From Phlegmacium glaucopus (taxonomy: Eukaryota > Basidiomycota > Agaricomycetes > Agaricales > Cortinariaceae): a DNA stretch of 64,000 nt. Below, one piece after another: positions 1 to 12,115 of this stretch. The DNA is taken from NCBI GenBank assembly GCA_015039465.1, contig MU129987.1, forward strand, positions 157,212 through 221,211, given 5' to 3'. The number at the start of each line of letters is the position of its first letter. Position 1 is the first letter of the stretch. Made by a program: the position numbers and the translations under genes. The notes below the pieces were generated by a model. It did no database searches. It saw only the letters and a list, made by a program, of their open reading frames with translations, and was not told the origin of the DNA.

Positions 1-569
1 TAGCAGTTCGGATCGTGAGCGTGACGAACCACCTCCTGTAATCTTGTACTAGTGGAATTGTTGCACATGATGTAATCAGTCCACACCCTAGAGGCTACAT
101 ATAAAGTCCAGGGCTCATTGGCATTGAGATATTCCGAGTCCCAGAAGATGGACTGACGATCGATCCGAATTGCTTTTCATCAACGATATGTAGTAATACT
201 TCCTTGTTCTGCTGCTGCAATAGAAGGCTTCGCGGGCTAGAAGGTTATGTAATTCTCGGATGCCGTCAATCACAATCTTGTTTATGTAAAATGATTATAA
301 TTGCGAGAATACTCTCGATTTGCTCTCAATCTGCCCTTATAAGATATCGAAGATCGAAAGAAACATAACTTTTCATTAAAAGTTAGGCTGGTTGATTTTG
401 AGAGGGAATATTTACGCTCACAGGCCTTCTCTTCATTCATGCTGCCAGTCTGATAATCGCCGTTCGCACAGGCTGCAACCTGCCCCTTTTGACCACATTC
501 ATGGGAGTTCGTACGAGGTAGCATATTAAAACTTCAGAATCGCGAAATCGTCTCTTAGAATTCATCAAC
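1..569. other. Upstream region, no gene seen
   Basis: I see no convincing coding exon here. A TATA-like tattaaaac lies about 45 bp before the start codon at 570 and may serve the terpene synthase gene. The 80-residue reading frame on the minus strand (282-524) has no recognisable features. Confidence 0.5.
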
Positions 570-1735
570 ATGTCTCCCGCAGCATCAGAACGTTCAGTTG
601 CAGACGCTTGTGCTACTCTGATTCACAAGTTGAACTACACTCCCTCTCCGCGCACAATTGACCTTGCTGTCGAGGAAGCCGTGCTTTCCGAAGTGACATC
701 TTGGGGTCTTGGGCTGGAGAAGGATGACATGACATTGAAGATGATAAATGCCACCTCCGCAATTCCTGATGTAAGATATTCCTCCCCAAAAAATTCCTAA
801 AGTCACGATTTTTGGTTGCAGCTCTTTTATCCCAAACACCCTTTCGAAGTCAAACTTCAAATTGCAAAGTACATCTGGTAAGTTCGCCAGGTGACATGAT
901 TAGTACGACTACTCAAACGCCTGGCAAAATAAACTTAGGCTGGCGTATGCAATTGAATATTCCCTCGTTGGGATCCCTGAACATGCAGTTGAAGAATTTC
1001 AGCACCGATTGGTATCACGGGAGCCCCAGCTTCATCCCTTACTAGATCATTATTCCAAAATTTTGGCGGACATGCGGCTCTACTGGCATCCACTAGCCGC
1101 TGACTGCATTGTCACGGCTGGAATCCAAATCATATGGGCCTCCCTTTTGCAGCACGACCCAAAGTACAAAGATATGCGTCCAAGGCCAGGTGGTGATCGT
1201 TTGCCCGGTTTTGTGCGACGGAGAGATGGTGTCAGTGAGGCGCTGTCCTTCATGACTTTTACAAAGGATCAATGCCCGGATATGTATTCCTATCTGCAAG
1301 CCATCCCTGATATGTGTCTTTTCATTGATTATGCGAACGATATATTCCGGTACGTCCTATCCTTCATTTGGTGTACCAGAACTAAAAAGTCCCAACTTGC
1401 CGAACAGATTCCACTCAGACGACAAAGCAGGCGACATGGTCAATTATATACGCGAGCGCGCAGCTCATGCCAACAAGTCCCACATCGATGTTCTCTACGA
1501 TGTTGGAGATGAAGTAATTGCCGCACAGTCCCGTGTCGATAGCGTTCTTAGTGGACAAGGCTACCCCGAGGAGGCATGGCAGCTACTCAAGTCCGGCTTG
1601 GTGTAAGTTTCTCTTTAACGCGTTTCCCTACATTTTTGATTGTGAGCCTCCAGAGCAATGCACAAATCCCACGTTCCATATGGCTTGTCGGAATTAGGCT
1701 TGGGTGAGGAAGTGCAACGTGTTCGCAAGGCTTGA
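570..1735 (+). CDS. TRI5-like (trichodiene synthase family) terpene synthase with degenerate motifs
   Basis: Five exons (570-770, 822-877, 939-1349, 1408-1602, 1654-1735) splice at GT-AG sites into an uninterrupted 314-codon frame, short but close to the family's usual size. The region around LPGFVRRRDGVSEALSFM and SYLQAIPDMCLFIDYANDIF is typical of the fungal TRI5 family, class I enzymes that cyclise farnesyl diphosphate in the cytosol. What is odd: where the family has its first Asp-rich metal site this protein reads YAIEYSLVG with no Asp pair. The second metal motif reads NDIFRFHSD, so the usual Ser is Arg and the final Glu is Asp. The late Arg-Tyr pair near the C-terminus reads PY. The frame itself is open, so it may be a divergent enzyme or a protein that has lost catalysis. 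A P450 gene follows about 0.9 kb downstream on the other strand. Confidence 0.85.
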
Positions 1736-2664
1736 AGCATGTAGAATAGAAAACCTGATGTAAAAAATGATATTGCCATAAAATTCACAACTGCGGATTC
1801 TAGAAGTATAACTAGTGGGAGAGTTTGGTCACAAGAACTAGGCTTGACCTCGACTCGTAAAGATTCTTCTCTGGGACCCAACTTTCTGTTCCTCCTACAA
1901 TAAGTGCAGAGCATAAATTCGCAGAGCTGAAGCAATCATGTGAATTAGGTAAATTAGATATGCTTCGAATATAAGGTCTACTTGGATATATATAATTTAT
2001 TCAGTGTGGACTATGTAGTAAGGTGCCACAGTGATTGTGCGCGAGGTACTGTGTCAGATCTCACGGTACATGACGAAGTACGGGGACATCGCAGGAGCTG
2101 GTGTTGCTTCATACTTCCATCCAACTTGAGATGAAACGTGTTTCTTGCGATAAGTTCTGGTCGCTACGCTAGTAAAACGTGAGTGCGGTGTCTTCCGACT
2201 GATACTAGGTCGTCGGCATATAATGTAATTACTCACCCACCTGCACCCAGTTTATTTCTAGAGTTCCTAGACTACTTCATGCGTTGAGGACACGAGAGCA
2301 AGGTAGGCGGCACTTGACATATTCCAGCGTAAGTGCTGAGTTATTATTTACCTGCGACCAACGAGTTCAATACTTCAAATTCAATTCTCTTTGGTGTTTT
2401 ACTGTAGCAATTGTACTGTAGTGATTCATTTCTTTCAAGCAAAGTGTCCTTCCGAGCCCCATACCTGCGCAAACATCATGATAGATAAATATCCAGCAAA
2501 CATCCAAGATTTTTTTATTATAAGAGAAAGTCAATACATATCGAACACTCTACCCCAGTGCGAAACTTCACATGTGATAGATTTTCTGGACCCCCTGGGG
2601 TCTTGACGAGTCAACATCACAATCTGCCGCTAAACACTTTACCAAGTACAATAGCAGGTCGTGT
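1736..2664. other. Intergenic region between terpene synthase and P450
   Basis: Both flanking genes end here (convergent 3' ends). No coding exon, RNA gene or repeat was recognised; the short frames inside have no family resemblance. Confidence 0.5.
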
Positions 2665-4975
2665 TTAAAGGTCTGAAACTATGGCCTCGTAGGCGGCCTT
2701 GATCATATGGCCCTTCTCTGCATGCCGAAGTTTCACCTTGCACTTGAACGGCAATGGTGCCATCTCGAGTCCAGGCTATATAGGTATCAGTCAGCCATCC
2801 TAAGACTCAGGGTTTAGGCGTTCCATACCTTGGCATAGTTGTCCAAATTCATAGTCGAGAATTGGGGACTTGCAGGAGCGAGTTCAAATGCCCATAGAAG
2901 GTTCATTGCATTGAAAGCCTGGGGTTATGTTATTAAATTTAAAAAATAGAAAGCAAAGAGACTCATGTAACTTACGACGGTTTTTGACCCCATATTTTCT
3001 CCGGGACAAATGCGCTACGAGTGAAAATTAGCCTTTATATGAGGATACGTTTGGGGGAACATACCCGGCCAGCACCAAACAAGATATTATTACGGAAGTC
3101 GGATATATCGGCGCCAGGTTTGGTGCCAAATTCTGATCCAAGGTAGCGTTCTGGCCGGAAGGAATCCGGGTCTTCAAAGTAATCTACAATGCCTAAAGTG
3201 AGGATCTATACAAACACCAAGGCACGATGGGACATACCAGGGTCATGGAATATCCCCCCTGTCCAAAAGAAAGCTCAGCAATAAACGCCTAAAGTTCAAA
3301 AATACATACTTACAGATATTTAAGAACGACACAGATCCTTTTGGGACCACATAGTTCTTGTACTGAAAACGAACTGATCAGAAGTTGAATTGTGGACGAA
3401 AAAATTGGCTATTTACCGGCGTATCTTCCGTCACCAAATGAGGAAGGCCAATTGGAAGAAGTGGACGGAAGCGGTGACTCTTCAGTGAGTACAAGACAGA
3501 AATCAGGGACGCAAATTTGAAGCAAACAAGGGCCTTACCTCAGATACCAAAGCTCGCACGTACGGAAGATTTTCGTAATCCGCTAGCGTGGGCATCCGAT
3601 CTGGTCCAATTACGGAGTCTATCTCTTCCTGTGCACGACGCTGGCATTTGGGATAAGCGAGCAGAGAAAGAATAAAAGACTGCATTGTTGATGCCGTGGT
3701 TTCACCGCCTGCGTCCATGAGCACCCCGCCTAGCCATCTAATAATCACAGTTAAACTTCAGCAGGATGAAGAAAACGTGAAGGAAAACTGACGCAATTTC
3801 GTCGCGCGTCATGCCGAGTTCTTCTTGATTCATCAGAACCTTCTCTATGTAGGACCCTGTTGTATTGCCCGCGTCAAGGTTCCGTTCACACTCCTCGAAG
3901 AGTGAAAAGTAAAGGTTTCTGCGAACAGCTTTAGCGTGATCACAGTGCTTTGTCCACTGAAGAAACGATAGATTTAGTAGGTTAAGATCCACGAATCACG
4001 AAAGGAAGCATACGGGAGCAAGCCAACGGGGTATGTATTGTACCCAAGGGAAAAGTTCAATGGGAGGATAAGCGCTGACATCACAGATTTCATTGAATAG
4101 TTTGATTCCCTCAAAGTAGGTCTCAGGTACGCTTCCTTTGTATGTCGGATATCGTTGCCCGTAGAGGAGCGTCGTCATAGATGATGCCGTGGCACGTTTG
4201 ACGTGAGTATACAAATCCTAAAAGCGAGTTTGTAAGCAAGTAACTTAGACTTATAATTGTAATGACAACGCGCACATCCGGTTGAAGGAGAAGGTCGTGC
4301 AAAAGCTGAATGTATTCCGCTTGCTGCTTCGGCAAGTAGCCTTCGATTGCTTCTGGAGTGAGGAAAGTGTGAATAGCCTTACGGCCGCGCTTCCACACGC
4401 CAGTGTCTACAGCAGGGGCTTCAGAAACGGGAAAATCAGAATACACGGTTAAATTTGACTGACCCATACTTTCCAAGGCCATGTGAAAGCCACCAGCTGC
4501 AAGGGAATTGTGAGACAAGGGCCGGCCACCAGTTGTAGAGCCGCGTTTATCCAGAAAAGCTTTCATGGCTGATGGACTTGAAATAATGACCATGGTACTA
4601 TTTAGCAACTTGATCTGTCAAAATATTGAGAATGGAAGAGGGCCATTGTTTAAGGACATGGGTATTACCGAGAAGACGTCGCCATAGTCCTTCGCCCATT
4701 GCGAGAATCTATGAGAGCTGGTCAGCGTATGCTCTATGTGCAGAGGGCATAAATATTAACGAACTGAACCTGTGGGAAGGCTGGAGGGAATAGGTGTATA
4801 TTCCCCAAAAAAGGCTTTGTTGGTGGTCCTAGGCATCGATCAGGTCTAGGATCGATGAATGGTACAAAGAAGACTTGCCAGGGGGTAAACAGTGTTCTCT
4901 CCGTCCGAACCTCCACAGCTTGAGAGCAACGACCGCGAATGCTAGCAACGCTCCGTTAATGAGAATGTACCCCAT
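2665..4975 (-). CDS. Cytochrome P450 monooxygenase, intact (P450-A)
   Basis: Heme-thiolate monooxygenase, probably ER-anchored. The start at 4975 gives a hydrophobic N-terminal anchor (GYILINGALLAFAVVALKLW), then the proline hinge LPPGPPTKPFLGN, the oxygen-binding I-helix AGGETT, the K-helix ExxR as E-S-H-R formed across an intron, the FRPERYL motif, and the heme loop FGAGRRICPG with its Cys ligand. The stop is at 2665. About 11 short introns were placed by keeping the frame open. The first (4829-4878) starts with GC instead of GT. It shares intron positions and family motifs (FGTKPGADISDF) with the P450s at 23677-25887 and 16179-18430, so these are paralogues. The group resembles the OrdA-like fungal P450s; the substrate is unknown but the terpene synthase next door suggests a terpenoid. 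Confidence 0.9.
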
Positions 4976-5016
4976 CGTAAACTGAGGAATGCTTCAGGCC
5001 CTGGACCTGTACGCTA

Positions 5017-5024
5017 TACTTATA
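5017..5024 (-). promoter_or_regulatory. TATA-like box for P450-A
   Basis: Reads TATAAGTA on the minus strand, about 42 bp upstream of the start codon at 4975. Position and sequence fit a core promoter; function is inferred. Confidence 0.35.
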
Positions 5025-7285
5025 GCGACGGACGTCCACCTTTTTTTTCGCATTGTTCCGGTTTCTGGAAACGTGATGGGAAATTTCATATCCAACGCAT
5101 TAGTTTACGTACCTATTATGGTTAGATCTTGCGAGAGGTTTCTGGAAAATCGGAGATATGTCTGCAAGTGCAAGTTTCCCTGCCACTTTTCGGAGGACTC
5201 AAATATGGGAGAGAGCATTACGATAGTGAAGACGAGAAGCCTCATTAAGAATTACCCTATCAATCCGCCTGTCACAAATGATAACTTAATGAAAAATTGA
5301 TGTAGGAAGATGTCCGCGGCCATAAATCATTGTTGCCTTCAACTAGCTGCCTTCCATTCTTTCTCGAAAAAGAGCCGACTTCACAAGTAGCTCCACAGAC
5401 CAGACAATAAAAATGTGCCAACTAGGGTGACTGTCCAAGACTAGGGTCTGAGTTGTCGGCCGAGTACTGATGGCAGGGAATACGATAATAGCCTAGAGTG
5501 AATTCAAGTTGTCGATAAGTTAACAAGGGTCATGGAAGGAAAGATGTCTAGATGTCATCCTGTAATACTGTTTATTGATTCTTGATTGATTTGTATTATA
5601 TTGAGTGACTGTCAATATCGTAAAATATGCGGAGCATTCCATCTGCCAAAATTACAACTCGTTTTATCCAACCAAAATTATATAGGATAGCGTGATTTGA
5701 TCACCTTCTCGAATCTCGAGTGAATAATCCGTAGTGTAAGGGATCATAGGAAGATAGACAGCGCCCATAGATCATTCCAGCTGTCATTGACTTCCTCTCG
5801 TGTGGAGTCTGGACCGTGTGGGATACAGGGTCCTGGCAGTGGGAAAAGAAAATTGACTGATGTCAAAGAGAATACTTGGTGTGTAAATTGACACCACAAT
5901 GATGGAGCAAAACAGTGAAAAACAATCTGTAAAATGGGGATGCAAACTTCAGCCTTGAGTCAAGGGGGAACTGGGATTGCTAAAATTGCCTGGGTTAAGC
6001 AATTTTTTTAAGGGGTAGAGGCCTGAATAAGGTATGTTTCTGTCCAAAAAGGTATTTCTCCATGGTGGAAAATCACTGAGAACATTATTATATTTCCAAT
6101 ATTTTTGGAGATTTATCATATCAGAATATTTTTATTATCACCAAAGGTTGGTCACCTCAGGAGCCTTTTAAATACCATTCTGTTACCTTACAAGACTGGA
6201 GAATTACCTCAAGGGGGATTCAGGTATCAGAATCTGGGACTGATACAATTACCTGGCCACTGGCCAGAGGACTCAGTTTGTTTTTCTGACCTCTCACAAC
6301 AGAATTTTGAGGGCTTATGATTATAATGACTAATAAATGTTATATGTAGCTACCAAGTGAACAGAAAACCTCTAATAGCAAATTTACCCCAAAATACATT
6401 TAATACAATAGTGATTGCGCAGCCCTAGTGATGTTCCAGCCCAGCTTGGCCTGGCTTCTGCCAAGTCTGGCCTCACAAAAAACCTGGGCTGAGCCCAGGC
6501 CCCCAAAAGCCAGCCTGGCCACACCTTTTGGCAGGTAATTCTGCATTTCAATAAGGTACACTATTTTTCTTTGTTTTCTACATACCAAATATTCATGATG
6601 TACACTAATCAAATGTAAAGTAAATGACAAATATACATATAATAAAACATATTTTATTGAGCAAGATAGCAAAAAAATGGCTCAAGCCAGTGCAACACTA
6701 GGTTAGACTCATATGAGAACCATCCAAAATCCTTACCATAGATTCACTTTAGCCTAAGATTACTAGCAATCAGATAATATAATTCACCTGCCCAGCATCA
6801 GAGCTCCATAATAAGAATCATGAGATTGATCAATACTGCCAGCACTGATCCTGAGAAAGTGACAGACATCTGTTGGTGGTGATATGAAAATGAAGGGTGG
6901 CCTATAGGCTAACCTCACCTTCATTGGATGGCTTTGAGCCACCTTGTGTTAGAGGAGTAAGGACCTGGGAATCAAGTTGAATTCTAAGGTGCTTATCTTC
7001 AATAAGCGCCTTGCACATATATACTACAAGCGTGTGAAGCTACGCTAAAATGGCTAGTGCAAATAGAAGGCATAAGGTGTGTGTGATAACAAGAATAGAA
7101 ACTGACATTGGTATGATGTCATTGGTGAAGGGTCAACTACTACAACAATAAGGGGATGTCTGTAAAGGGTAGGATGGGGAATGTGGTATGTAATATTATT
7201 GTAAAATAGAATGAAAGTAATAACAAATACTAAGCATACCTAGAGGCGGATACAATATGTATCCCCTAACACCTTGCTATACTAG
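5025..7285. other. AT-rich gene-free region
   Basis: No exon was recognised. Base composition shifts to AT-rich. A short GC-richer patch at 6418-6540 has repeated CCAGCC/GGCCTGGC words and a CAGCCCTA end like the terminus of the hAT element at 50478-54851, so it may be a decayed hAT fragment. Confidence 0.4.
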
Positions 7286-9015
7286 TAGTGATGGGAGAGT
7301 TTGGTTCAGTTCAGTTCAGACAAGGTCCTTCTGAACCTAGAACTCAATGTATGGTTTGGGTTCAGTTCTGTTAGAGGGCACTAAGTATGCCATTCCAGTT
7401 AGCTATAAACTCCATCCCCCTCCACTGTCAGTAGTATACATGTTATGACTTTGAAGAGTTTAGACAAGTTGAACATCTAACTCAAGACAGTCAAGGCAAA
7501 ATAATATTGAGTAAGACAAGAATGAGCCTTGAATAATGCCAGAGAATTTCTCTGGTATTGTCTTTAGAGGTTTGAGGAAGATTGAGTATTTTTAGAGTGT
7601 ATAGGATTCTCATGATCTAGCTAATGTGCATTGATTGTAAACTGGGGTTTAAATACTAAAGAAGTAAATGAAACACATAAGGTAAATGTAAGGTATATTC
7701 ATATAGAACATGAGGGAAAGTAGAGGTAAACATGTGTATGGGGGGAATAGGGAGAACATATGTAAATCACATGTAGATGAAACAATAAAATGGATATGAA
7801 ATGTGCCTCTATCAAGGATGAAAGAAGTATGTTCATCATTGGAGATTGGAATGAACCTTGGTTACTGGTGATTACTCCTTCTCTAAGTTAGCAGTTGCTT
7901 GTCAATAGCTAATATCCCCTGTCAAGTTCTAGTTGAAAGGACTCATTTTGACCTTAAATTTTAGAAACAGTAAAATCCATCTCATATTATTTAATGAACA
8001 TATGAAGTATCTTATTTAAGGTAGTATCTTTACCACAAAGACTCTTTCTGAAGTGTAACATGTTGTGTGAACCTTTGGATTGATGCTATTTGGCACATAA
8101 AATTACTGTTTTTGGTCAAATCACAGCTAGACATGGCTATAACTAGAGCAATAACAAATTTAGAACAATATTTTTAATTTTTTTATGCCAGTAGCTCAAT
8201 TCTATTTATCTTTTAGATTCTCTCTTGGATTTGGGCTTTTCAAATATTGTGGTTTGAACTAGTGTTTTGAGGTCCAGTTACAAGACTGGAAAAAGACCAG
8301 GACTGGACCAGACTGCAACTGAAAAAGACTGGAAATATCAAGGACTGTTGACAACTGCAACTGTGGCCTGGTCCTTGGTCCTTCTCAATTAAAAAAATAT
8401 GAGGACCAACCGGAGACCAGTTGCAACTGGTCTCAACCAGTCTTTGTTGCAATATGAATAATGATTTTAAATTGTTATAATTAAATTTTTATGTTGAAAA
8501 GTGCCTATTGCAGCACTCTTGGAAAATTCCAGATGACAACAAACAATGTCAGAATGATGACCAATGAGCTGTCATCAGTGTTGTTTCTGCCCCCAACTCT
8601 GCATCCTTCACACCCTGACCACTGACATGCCTTCATGGCTGTTGGTATATTTTTAGAAATTTTATGTGTAGTATAACTTGAAATAATGTATTTAAATAAT
8701 GAAAAGAAAATAAATTTCAATTTAAACAAAATTCAACTCAAAGGACTGGTTTTCAAGCAGTTGCACAACTGCAAATTAGACCAATACATGGTCTTGTTTG
8801 GTCTTTTGTGGTCTTCAGACCAAAGGCAACCAGACTGGACTGGACCTCAAAACACTAGTTTGAACCAGTTTGAACCAGCATCCCAACAGCCAAACCCTGA
8901 ATTAAACCTGTAGGTTTGGCCAAGCTATTTCATAGAACTGTGAACCAAACTCTAGGTTCAGTTCAGGGTGGTTCAGGTTCAAACTGAAGTTCAGAACTGA
9001 ACTTTTCCATCACTA
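7286..9015. mobile_element. Non-autonomous hAT-like element (outer)
   Basis: The left end TAGTGATGG and right end CCATCACTA are inverted copies, followed inward by many GTTCAG/CTGAAC words as hAT subterminal repeats. The flanking 8 bp are tatactag (7278-7285) and tataccca (9016-9023), matching at the first five positions and so a plausible aged target duplication. No transposase frame is present. A second element is inserted at 8260-8857. Confidence 0.55.
8260..8857. mobile_element. hAT-type MITE nested inside the outer element
   Basis: Perfect 19-bp terminal inverted repeats (TAGTGTTTTGAGGTCCAGT at the left, its complement at the right) bound a 598-bp element. It is flanked by an exact 8-bp target duplication GTTTGAAC (8252-8259 and 8858-8865), the size made by hAT transposases. 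Repeated GACCAG/ACTGG words lie just inside both ends. No transposase coding frame is present, so it would have moved in trans. Confidence 0.85.
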
Positions 9016-9169
9016 TATACCCAGGTATGTTACCATATGTACCAAAACTGAAGTTCAAGTAAGATCTTACTAAACCTCTGTAGATATCAAATGTGTTTTC
9101 AGTCAAGGCTGTATCATCCTCTCCAGGGATGCTGAAGTTCAGTTCAGTTTGGTCCAGCACCCATTTTGT

Positions 9170-9170
<1 letters not shown>

Positions 9171-9219
<49 letters not shown>
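9171..9219. repeat. (AGAACC)n microsatellite
   Basis: Eight near-perfect copies of a 6-bp unit. It lies in DNA rich in CAGTTC/GAACTG words that resemble the subterminal repeats of the neighbouring hAT-like element. Confidence 0.85.
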
Positions 9220-9655
9220 AACCAACAGACCTAGTTCTACTGGTTCAGTTCTGATTCAGAACAGTTCAGAACCATAAGAACCAGTTAAAAATAGACTTTT
9301 GTTAGGATATCACCAATTAGACAAGAAATTCTCATTTTAAATGTTATTTTCTAAAATTACATCTTATTTCTTAGAAATAAATATATCTTGAAATTTGAGG
9401 CCAGAGGTTTGTAGTATTGATGTTATAACTATGACATCACTAAAAGTAAACATGGAAAGAAAAGATACTACTAAATCATTTTTCCAACTAGTGGCAACTG
9501 TAAGGGCGACTGAAAGTTGGCCAGTCCTGATCAGGATTGGGAATTTGTCCAAATATTTGGGAGTTCAGTTGGGGCCAAATGTAACCAAAAATCAGGTTGA
9601 AGCTGGGTGCACTACTGGGAGATCCAAAGATTAATAATATTACTAAGTACAATCT

Positions 9656-11300
9656 ATGTTACAACTTCAAACGGTTCAGATGACTCTGACCATAAACAGT
9701 TGTATAAAGATAGATTCATTGTTCAAAGTGAGCTCAGAAGAATACCAAGAGAATGTCTCAAGGAATGGTCTTAAGATTTTGAGAGAGATTGAGAGTAAAC
9801 AAGTACATTCTCAAGAACTAGCTAGAGAATACATATAGAGTAAATACTGTATTTATAGTAAAAGGATGAGTCACATATGTGTATGAGTCGTCCTCATGTG
9901 AAGAGTGAGTCATAAGTAAAATAGAAGTGATTCATGCAATGAGTCATATGCATGTAGATGAAACAATAAAAAGGTGAAGGTAAACATGTGTAAATGGAAA
10001 TGAAAAGGGAATGTAGAGCATGTGTAGGTGAAACAGTATTGTGTTCGGTGGAATTAAAGAAAAGAAAAATGAAGTTCATAACAATCTATGTCTAACTCAC
10101 CTAGCAGGAGATCCAAAGAGGAAAGGATGGGGATCTCTGCTAGATGGGAAAGTAGTTAAGTATGAGTATGGACATAACAGACATATGAAAATAAATAAAT
10201 AATTGTGCAATAATAATATAATTAAAATGGTGTCATATGGGAATAAATAAAATAACAAGTTGAAGTTCCATTTGGGTTTGGGCCTGAATGAAAGTCAGGA
10301 CCAACACTCCCAGAGGGGAATTTCAGTGATGTATATCCATAAAAATATGATGTGAATCAGCTACAATAAATCAAATTCTTTGAATTTGTACTGTTGTGTC
10401 TGGATGTTTCCCCAGCCAAATTGATGGCTAAAACTTCTAGGGTATAAAACTCATCAACAACTCATTTCTGGGATTTATTTGGTGGGATAATATGTTATAA
10501 TTTTGATTCTGAACATTTTTTTGGGAGTAGAACTTTTAATTTCATGCTCCAAGTATGAGATATGGGCTATTGCCACCCAATATCTCATACTTGGAACATA
10601 AAATTAAAATTTATAATACCTGAGAAATGTTCAGAATTTAACATATAACATATTCTCTCACCAAAACAAATCTCATAAATGAGTTGTTGAAGCGTTCTAT
10701 TCCTTAAAAGCTTCAGCCATCAATTTGGCTGGCATTAGCTTGATATCACTTGTTTTATCAAGTTCAACATTTACAATCAGAAGATTAAACTCCTGAGAAA
10801 TGTTTGGGATACATTGTAGAGCATTTCATATCACCAACATTAGTTACATTAACTAGTTTATGAAGTGTTCTATAGGTTGGAAGTCTCAAACATCACACTT
10901 TGTATTACAAACTTCATTTTTCTTTTCTTTAACTCCACCAAACACAATACCATTTCACTTACATATACTATATATCCTCTTTTCATTTCCATTCACATAT
11001 GTTTACCACACCTTTTTCATTGTTTCACTCACATGCATATGACTCATTGCATGAGTCACTTCTATTTTTACTTATGACACACTCTTCACATGCAGATGAC
11101 TCATCCTTTTACTATAAATACAGTATTTATTCTACATGTATTCTCTAGCTAGTTCTTGAGAATCTACTTGTTTACTATCTCTCTCAAACTCTTAAGACAA
11201 TTCCTCAAGATGTTCTCTTGGTACTCTTCTGAGCTCACTTTGAACAACAAATCAATCTGCATACAACTGTTTACGGTCAACCGTTTGAAATTGTAACACT
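9656..11300. repeat. Large imperfect palindrome (inverted repeat arms ~400 bp)
   Basis: The left arm (about 9656-10085) and right arm (about 10905-11300) are inverted copies. The TAAATACTGTATTTATAGTA block, the GAGCTCACTTTGAAC block and the CTTTAATTCCACC region appear in both, in opposite orientation. Inside lies a second palindrome (about 10416-10735) centred near 10570, with arms reading GCTCCAAGTATGAGATAT and its complement. No coding frame was recognised. It could be an element with long inverted ends or an inverted duplication of a repeat array. Confidence 0.65.
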
Positions 11301-11424
11301 TTGGATGAAATTGGCTGAAGATCACTCAGTTGTGAAGGGTTGAAAGCAAAATTAAGAAATATAACTCCTGAGAAATGCTGATAATATATGGTAGAGCATT
11401 TTTTGTCAATATGATTGGTTGCAG

Positions 11425-12115
11425 AACCCAGTTTCTGAAGAGTTTGTAGGCTGGATGTCTCAAAAATTGCAATTTAGCAGGCATTTGGGTTGGGTTTGCT
11501 GATTTATAGGATTATAAGTGTGAAATAAAATAATGAAATTCTTGAGGAATATTTTTGACACACCATAGACAATATTGGGTCACAGGAAAAGCTAAAAAGC
11601 CCAGTTTATGAACAGTTCTATAGGCTGGAAGTTTCAAATTTGGATAGGAATTGGCAGTAGCTCACTTATTTCTATGTTCATAATACATGTTATACTATTT
11701 CGTGTCAGTGGTTTGAGCTACAGAAACCAGTTTTAGATGTGTTCTATAGGCTAGAAGTTGCCAACACTGCATTTTAGCAGGAATTTGGGTGGAAACTGAT
11801 CATCTTTAAGAGTCTGGGTGTGAAATACAATAAAATAATTGCTAATAAATATTGAAAATACATATTAGAACATTTAACATCACTAAGACAAGTTATATAA
11901 ACTAGTTTCTGAAGTGTCCCATTGGCTGGAAGTTGCAAAAATGGCATTTTGGCAGGTATTTGGGTGGAAATTGCTCATTTATCAGGTCCTGAGTGTGAAA
12001 TAAATTAAAATGACTGCTGAGAAATATTTTAAATACATAGTATAGAACTTCATATCACTAAAACATGTTTCAGAAATGAATAATTGAAGTGTTATATTGC
12101 CTGGAAGTTTTAGTC
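11425..12115 (+). repeat. Degenerate ~175-bp tandem repeat array
   Basis: The phrase ctggaag (preceded by gttctatagg) recurs at 11451, 11625, 11751, 11926 and 12101, giving spacings of 174, 126, 175 and 175 bp. Other shared phrases are aatttgggtgg and gtgtgaaataaa. Related copies sit at about 10704 and 10877 inside the palindrome. The array is AT-rich, diverged and non-coding. Confidence 0.65.

Noticed and set aside
4989..5300. 103-residue plus-strand frame upstream of P450-A
   Set aside because: No motif, overlaps the expected promoter of the minus-strand gene, and composition is not coding-like.
8963..9220. 85-residue minus-strand frame beginning with repeated Val-Leu
   Set aside because: It is only the translation of the (AGAACC)n microsatellite and hAT-like sequence.
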